Shown one piece after another: positions 59,943 through 64,000 of a stretch of 64,000 nt of DNA. The DNA is taken from the NCBI GenBank assembly GCA_016188675.1, contig JACPHJ010000064.1:1-64000 (forward strand), written 5' to 3'. Every line of letters begins with the position of its first letter. Position 1 is the stretch's first letter. Below the pieces are notes generated by a model, which had not been told where the DNA came from, searched no databases, and saw only the letters and a program-made list of their open reading frames with translations. Made by a program: the position numbers and the translations under genes. Origin of the DNA: Planctomycetota bacterium. GTDB lineage: Bacteria > Planctomycetota > Brocadiia > Brocadiales > Brocadiaceae.

Positions 59943-60368
59943 ATGCCAACCATGAGAATCAGGCCGAAACACCAGATCACGATACCTAAGGAGGTTTCCG
60001 AGAAGCTCCATTTACACGTGGGTGATTTGGTTGAAGCAATTGTTGAGAATGGCAATATCGTGCTTATCCCAAAACAATTAACCAACAAACATTCCATACC
60101 CTCTCTAAATAAAAACGAGCATAAAATACTCATTGAAGCAAGGGAGAAAATTAAAAAAATTCAAACTGACCTGCTCCACTCAAAAGGCTTAAACGACTAC
60201 GAAATAAAAGTCGCAGTTAAGGCAAGACTTATTAATGCTGATCAAGCCTGGTGGTGGCATGAAGACTGGCAAAAGGGAGAAAGAGAAGCCGAGGAAAATA
60301 TAAAGAATGGAAAACTTGCGGGACCATTTGATAATATCGAAGACCTAGTTAAATCTCTCAAATCTTAG
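59943..60368 (+). CDS. AbrB/SpoVT-type antitoxin-like protein
   Basis: 141 residues from the ATG at 59943, with GGAGTG eight bases upstream. The N-terminus is a swapped-hairpin DNA-binding domain (RIRPKHQITIPKEVSEKLHL, GDLVEAIVENGNIVLIPKQL). The following 90 residues are helical with a Trp cluster (ADQAWWWHEDWQKGEREAEE) and end in an acidic loop (PFDNIEDLVKSLKS), likely to bind the toxin. It lies 4 bp from the RelE-like gene. The gap 59663-59942 contains no gene. Confidence 0.8.
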   Translation: MPTMRIRPKHQITIPKEVSEKLHLHVGDLVEAIVENGNIVLIPKQLTNKHSIPSLNKNEHKILIEAREKIKKIQTDLLHSKGLNDYEIKVAVKARLINADQAWWWHEDWQKGEREAEENIKNGKLAGPFDNIEDLVKSLKS

Positions 60369-60372
60369 ACAA

Positions 60373-60630
60373 ATGAAGTTTTTCTATTCCAATGATTTTC
60401 TAAAATGTTACAACTTGCTACCTGAAAACATTCAGGATAAAGTAAATAAAAAGCTCGCCTTGTTTTTAACAAATTCCCGACTTCCATCGCTTCGGATCAA
60501 GAAAATGAAAGGTTTTGAGGATATTTGGGAGGGTAGAATTACCAAAAACTACCGATTTACTTTTCAAATCAAAGGAGAGGTGTATATTCTAAGGAAGGTC
60601 GGGGCCCACGATGTTTTAAAAAATCCTTGA
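60373..60630 (+). CDS. RelE/ParE-superfamily toxin
   Basis: 85 residues with the compact RelE-like fold: FFYSNDFLKCYNLLPENIQD, KLALFLTNSRLPSLRIKKMK, IWEGRITKNYRFTFQIKG and VGAHDVLKNP. Conserved basic residues (RIKK, RITKNYR) fit an mRNA-cleaving or gyrase-targeting toxin; which one cannot be told. The start lies 4 bp after the antitoxin stop. This pair looks intact, unlike the neighbouring AbrB/PIN pair. Confidence 0.82.
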   Translation: MKFFYSNDFLKCYNLLPENIQDKVNKKLALFLTNSRLPSLRIKKMKGFEDIWEGRITKNYRFTFQIKGEVYILRKVGAHDVLKNP

Positions 60631-60639
60631 ATAGTGTCT

Positions 60640-60800
60640 GAACGAAACTATCCAACTGTCATTTCGAGCGGAGCGAGAAATCTTTGTTCCGAACAGAGTG
60701 AGGAGTCTTAAGATTTCTCCCGTAGTTTACCCTGAGTAAAAAAGATTCTTCACTTCGTTCAGAATGACAAATGTGAAGGGGTCGAAATGACAAAAGCATG
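60640..60800. repeat. Dispersed repeat with GTCATTTCGAGCGGAGCGAG
   Basis: Two inward-facing arms: GTCATTTCGAG at about 60.66 kb and CTTCGTTCAGAATGACAA at about 60.76 kb, with GATTTCTC in the centre. This type of element is widespread in intergenic DNA of many bacteria. No gene lies between 60631 and 60867. Confidence 0.6.
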
Positions 60801-60867
60801 AGTTTTCATTCCGGCCTAAATGGAAAAATTATTGACAAAATATTCCCACCAAAACCTTTCAAAGGGA

Positions 60868-61635
60868 TTATGAGAAGTTACCCCAGTCCCACTCCTCAAT
60901 CTTTTTGTACAGATTATGATCTGTCAGGTCGTAACGCAGCGGGGTAATGGAAATATAGCCTTCATTGACGGCCGTAAGATCCGTTCCTTCCTCACGATGG
61001 ATTGATTTATTCGTTCCCATTAACCAGTAATACGCCTTCCCGCCGGGATCGATGCGCTTATCAAAGGTCTCCTTAAAATCATGGGCAAACTGACGGGTTA
61101 TCTTAATTCCCTTGATTTGATTGGCGGGGCGTGACGGAATATTCACGTTGAGCAGTGACCCTTTGGGTAATTTATGTTTGATGATGCGTTCTATGACGCC
61201 TCTTGCCACCTTTGCCGCTTCTCCCACATCGGCATATTGGTCAGTAATCTCGAAGGAAACGGCTATCGAAGGGAATCCCATGATCGCCGCCTCTACGGCG
61301 GCAGCCACCGTTCCCGAATACAGGACGTGAATCCCCACGTTGGCCCCCATATTAAGTCCTGAGATGACTACGTCAGGTCCCTTTTTCATAATTTCATGCG
61401 CAGCAAGCTTCACGCAATCGGCCGGAGAACCATTCACACCGTAACCAATAAATTCGTTGTTTAAATACACCTCCCTGATCCGCAAGGGATGGCTGAAGGT
61501 AATGGAGTGCCCCACGCCGCTCTGCTCAATATCAGGCGCCACAACCGTAATTTGCCCCAGCGTCTGAATCTGATGCTTTAAAGCGGCAATCCCCGGCGCA
61601 TAGATGCCGTCATCATTAGTCAACAATATCTGCAT
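60868..61635 (-). CDS. surE: 5'/3'-nucleotidase SurE
   Basis: 255 residues. The N-terminal metal site LLTNDDGIYAPGIAAL, then VVAPDIEQSGVGHSITFSHP, VISGLNMGANVGIHVLYSGT, the metal-binding NDD and SGxN motifs all intact. SurE dephosphorylates nucleotides and short polyphosphates in stress survival. GAGGTAAAG precedes the ATG. It is 5 bp from the GT2 gene, so both are in one operon. Confidence 0.93.
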   Translation of the reverse strand: MQILLTNDDGIYAPGIAALKHQIQTLGQITVVAPDIEQSGVGHSITFSHPLRIREVYLNNEFIGYGVNGSPADCVKLAAHEIMKKGPDVVISGLNMGANVGIHVLYSGTVAAAVEAAIMGFPSIAVSFEITDQYADVGEAAKVARGVIERIIKHKLPKGSLLNVNIPSRPANQIKGIKITRQFAHDFKETFDKRIDPGGKAYYWLMGTNKSIHREEGTDLTAVNEGYISITPLRYDLTDHNLYKKIEEWDWGNFS

Positions 61636-61640
61636 AATCT

Positions 61641-62312
61641 TTACCTCTTATCGTCATAAAAACGTTTAATTGTTTGAATATCAAGTCCAACCCAATAAGC
61701 CAGCACCACAAACTTATTAATCAGTAATTGCCGTATCACGCCTTTTCTGATGAACCGCCTTGCCGAAGAAATCACGGGCAGCCTTATAAGAATAACCTTT
61801 CCCTGGTTCCTTAATCTTTTATAAAAATCATAGTCTTCCATAATTGGCATTTCTTTGTATCCGCAGATCTTTTGGAAAACATCACGCCGCACAAAGATTC
61901 CCTGGTCTCCAAAATGGAAGAGTCTGAAGTTAAACCTGGTGATAAATGAGACACCTCCTAGTATAAAATTATCTGCATCAAATGCAATATAAAATGAACC
62001 TCCTGCGACCGTATCGTCTTTCATCCTTTTTATCAATTCACGAAAGGCATTGTCTGGCAATTGTGTATCGGCATGCAGAAACAGCAAGACATCTCCTGTG
62101 GAAAGCCTTTCGCCTGTATTCATCTGAACCGCACGTCCGCGCTGGCTGTTTATCACACAGGCATATCTCTTTGCAATGGCAACCGTTTTATCGGCGCTTC
62201 CGCCATCCACCACATACAACTCATAATCCCCATCCTGTTTCATAACGCTCCGGAGCGTTTTTTCTATATGTGACTCTTCGTTAAGCGTGGGAATGATTAC
62301 CGATATCTTCAT
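61641..62312 (-). CDS. GT2 glycosyltransferase (TIGR04283-like)
   Basis: 223 residues with a GT-A fold: VIIPTLNEESHIEKTLRSVM, VVDGGSADKTVAIAKRYA, GRAVQMNTGERLSTGDVLLF, and HADTQLPDNAFRELI. The acidic motifs VDGGSAD and LHADTQL correspond to nucleotide-sugar and metal binding. The C-terminal half carries hydrophobic helices (ILGGVSFITRFNFRLFHFGD). The family was linked to arsenosugar biosynthesis but is used widely. It precedes surE by 5 bp. Confidence 0.85.
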   Translation of the reverse strand: MKISVIIPTLNEESHIEKTLRSVMKQDGDYELYVVDGGSADKTVAIAKRYACVINSQRGRAVQMNTGERLSTGDVLLFLHADTQLPDNAFRELIKRMKDDTVAGGSFYIAFDADNFILGGVSFITRFNFRLFHFGDQGIFVRRDVFQKICGYKEMPIMEDYDFYKRLRNQGKVILIRLPVISSARRFIRKGVIRQLLINKFVVLAYWVGLDIQTIKRFYDDKR

Positions 62313-62419
62313 CTAAAACCACAGAGATGTTTTTGACTTTTGACCGTTTTGGGTGTATTAATAGTAAGGGTAAAATGTAACTTTACTTAGCTTGATACAT
62401 AATTTTGAGGGAAACACAC

Positions 62420-62614
62420 ATGTTTGAGCCAGTGGTATATTGTTCGTGCGGAAATCTAAAAGAATACGGAGGCAATTGGGAAATAACATCCCGTGCTTTT
62501 AAGGCAGCATTTATGCCTCTTAAAGAGCGCAAATCCACTATTTCAAAAGAAAAATGCCCCATCTGCAAATGTATAGATGCGGGAGAAGTTCTAATATCCC
62601 TTAAAAATCTTTAA
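62420..62614 (+). CDS. Small Cys-pair protein
   Basis: 64 residues from the ATG at 62420, which has GAGGGAAAC upstream. Contains CSCGN, then SRAFKAAFMPLKERKSTISK and CPICKC, which could form a zinc ribbon. No family is recognised. The gene is alone and oriented opposite to the GT2 gene. Confidence 0.5.
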   Translation: MFEPVVYCSCGNLKEYGGNWEITSRAFKAAFMPLKERKSTISKEKCPICKCIDAGEVLISLKNL

Positions 62615-62971
62615 AAGATTTGAAGGATTAGCAAAGGCATAAGTGATGAGGAAACAAAATACAGATACTCGCGGAGATATCCAAAACGAGGGGTGCCTTT
62701 GCCAAACCGGATGATTTCTTCCGCAAGAATTGCGCCAGACTTCCGGATTATCCTTGAACAAACGAATAAAAAAAGTAATAACACAGAGCCACAAAGAACG
62801 ATGAAGGATGGGATATACCATAAATCTCTATGTCTTTGTGTGAGGAAACAGATTGAGAAGGTACTTGCCGAAAACGGATAGCTCCTGTGATTTTTTGCTA
62901 CGGAGATTCTCTTTTGCTTGACAAAAGCCTTCTAATGGGTGACCCTCTGGCTTACTTTCTTAATAGTATAT
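62615..62971. other. Gene-free 0.36-kb spacer
   Basis: No credible gene or strong repeat seen. Contains ACACAGAGCCACAAAGAACG, a fragment of the CGCAGAG-type repeat family. Confidence 0.5.
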
Positions 62972-63247
62972 TTAAGCAATTTTAATTTCCAACCGTTTCC
63001 CAAGGGCAACGGCGATACGGTCGAGCGTTGATAATTTTATGTCTTCTGCATGGTTTTCAATTCTTGAAATGGCAGTTTTCTTTGTTTTCAGTCGATGTGC
63101 AAGCTCTTCCTGAGATAAACCCGCCGCTTCACGCGCATGGCGAAGTACCAGTCCAATCTTAAACCGTTCATATCCTTCCTCAAATCCTTCAGCAAATTCT
63201 TTGTCTCTTTTTTTCCTTTTCCTTATATATTCTTTTAAATCGCTCAT
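62972..63247 (-). CDS. XRE-family antitoxin (HigA-like)
   Basis: 91 residues from the ATG at 63247. HTH at about residues 35-60 (GLSQEELAHRLKTKKTAIS, RIENHAEDIKLSTLDRIAV). The N-terminal 30 are charged and helical (SDLKEYIRKRKKRDKEFAEG). The frame upstream to 63304 adds NKTVVFYRTIDGKCPIKD, which resembles the N-terminus of a HigB/RelE-like toxin, so the toxin was probably removed and its first codons fused in frame. The antitoxin itself looks complete. Confidence 0.75.
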   Translation of the reverse strand: MSDLKEYIRKRKKRDKEFAEGFEEGYERFKIGLVLRHAREAAGLSQEELAHRLKTKKTAISRIENHAEDIKLSTLDRIAVALGKRLEIKIA

Positions 63248-63304
63248 ATCTTTTATTGGACATTTACCATCGATAGTTCTGTAAAAAACAACAGTCTTAT
63301 TCAC
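63248..63304 (-). pseudogene. HigB/RelE toxin N-terminal remnant fused to the antitoxin
   Basis: The 19 residues MNKTVVFYRTIDGKCPIKD match the usual start of HigB/RelE-like toxins (VVFYRT-DG-CP); the next codon is the antitoxin ATG, so about 80 codons of toxin are missing. Confidence 0.55.
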
Positions 63305-63641
63305 AAAATTATGTTAACCAACATGTTAACCTTTGTCAATAGTATAAATTTGTGAAAGTGGCGAAGACGGTACATTGAGTGCGTTCAACGGGTCTCCAAT
63401 TAACCGTGTAGACTTAGAATGTCTATAAGACTTGCCCTAAAGGCGCAGGTACGGATATCCTCGTGTGAAGTATGGGTTGGAGGAGTTGGACGCGAAACGC
63501 CGAGCAGTCAAAGCACAAAATATCAAAAAGATACTGACTGAAATCAAAGATATTTAAATAAGATGGAAATAACGAATAGCTACGGGGCGGGCGCGATAGC
63601 GACCGTCCCACTTGAGCGTATGGTTAGATGCATATAACGCA
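63305..63641. other. Gene-free 0.34-kb spacer
   Basis: A plus-strand reading ending near 63556 in AVKAQNIKKILTEIKDI then a stop looks like a gene tail but has no visible start. A GC-rich palindromic stretch (GGGGCGGGCGCGATAGCGAC) lies near 63580-63605. No complete gene is supported. Confidence 0.4.
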
Positions 63642-63938
63642 TCATTTTTTCACTATACCTAGTATTTCGGCCTCAGATCTATCATCTTCTTGCCCATACA
63701 TGTGTAGGGCTACACCATCTACAGGCGACATAAGTGACGGTTTTACGCATAGTAATGTACGACTTCCAAAAGGTAGCCGAAATAATCTGTGAATTAAGGG
63801 CTTTTTAAGCGATTTTATGTGTTTATCAATCAGTGAACCCCCTAGTGTAATAGTCTTTTCGCAGAGGTCGATTATATTGCTAGCTTCAATAGCAGCGACA
63901 TATAAACGTTCCTCGTAAACGATATCTGACGTTCTCAT
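63642..63938 (-). CDS. Hypothetical protein near the right edge
   Basis: 98 residues, no recognised domain: YEERLYVAAIEASNIIDLCE, then IHRLFRLPFGSRTLLCVKPS. The ATG has no good ribosome site. The last 62 bp of the window (63939-64000) continue as non-coding or an unfinished upstream region. The call rests on an open frame only. Confidence 0.35.
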   Translation of the reverse strand: MRTSDIVYEERLYVAAIEASNIIDLCEKTITLGGSLIDKHIKSLKKPLIHRLFRLPFGSRTLLCVKPSLMSPVDGVALHMYGQEDDRSEAEILGIVKK

Positions 63939-64000
63939 GATGCAACGGATAGTGCTTATTCTGGAGTTTTTTGACTCCTCCGCATCTGTATCTTGTATTT

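Noticed and set aside
63565-63660. Integron attC-like ending (GGTTAGATGC)
   Set aside because: No matching inverse core was found on the other side and no integrase or cassette layout is present.

Overview
The window looks like a chromosomal segment of an anammox planctomycete (Candidatus Brocadia-like). This is an inference from gene content: CxxCH cytochromes including a planctomycete-type diheme protein, a siroheme-decarboxylase pair of the alternative heme pathway (AhbA/AhbB), a split transketolase, and many short GC-rich dispersed repeats in a moderate-GC background. No rRNA, phage or CRISPR array was seen. Most genes lie on the minus strand.

Layout. 0-12.3 kb: EamA-type permease (cut by the left edge), adenosine-specific kinase, a paired M16 peptidase (one zinc subunit, one without zinc ligands), a TlpA-like protein lacking its first active-site Cys, TPR and zinc-ribbon proteins, aspS, hisS and an MDR alcohol dehydrogenase. 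12.4-14.3 kb: a decayed, AT-rich patch with a membrane-protein pseudogene, a hairpin-bounded element remnant and a broken VapC toxin beside an intact antitoxin. 14.4-18.6 kb: a membrane protein, a fused FMN_bind-ApbE flavoprotein, a lipoprotein and an HD-GYP phosphodiesterase. 18.6-30.3 kb: an exported and surface block containing a pentaheme cytochrome, a DUF2325 protein, a diheme cytochrome with a Ser-Gly tail, an acidic helical FEA1-like protein, a small Ser-Gly-tailed protein, a GT-C glycosyltransferase, a UGM-like flavoprotein and a coiled-coil porin. Three promoters in this block carry the same 7-1-7 inverted repeat, which resembles a Fur box. I regard this as the best candidate for an undescribed system: a Fur-controlled iron-assimilation or surface electron-transfer module.

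30.7-37.5 kb: tRNA-Pro, tRNA-Glu, recQ, a SUMF1-like protein and a PfkB kinase whose start codon is disrupted by a 14-bp tandem duplication. 37.5-39.5 kb: BrnT/BrnA with a palindrome filling the promoter spacer, and a MerR-type HTH/VapC pair lying between two copies of the 3' end of the next gene. 39.8-45.6 kb: a U32 peptidase carrying three in-frame repeat insertions, then the LemA/TPM/nucleotidyltransferase cluster. 45.8-48.1 kb: a siroheme/ferredoxin protein with AhbA and AhbB. 48-58.6 kb: a DUF4143 ATPase, an NmrA-like protein, PII, a degenerate PLD protein, nnrD, larB, tsaD, ctpA and transketolase. 58.7-64 kb: tRNA-Phe, several toxin-antitoxin loci (some with ruined toxins), surE and a GT2.

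At least five families of palindromic repeats punctuate the intergenic spaces, and one family has entered reading frames in two genes. Toxin remnants beside intact antitoxins recur at three sites.
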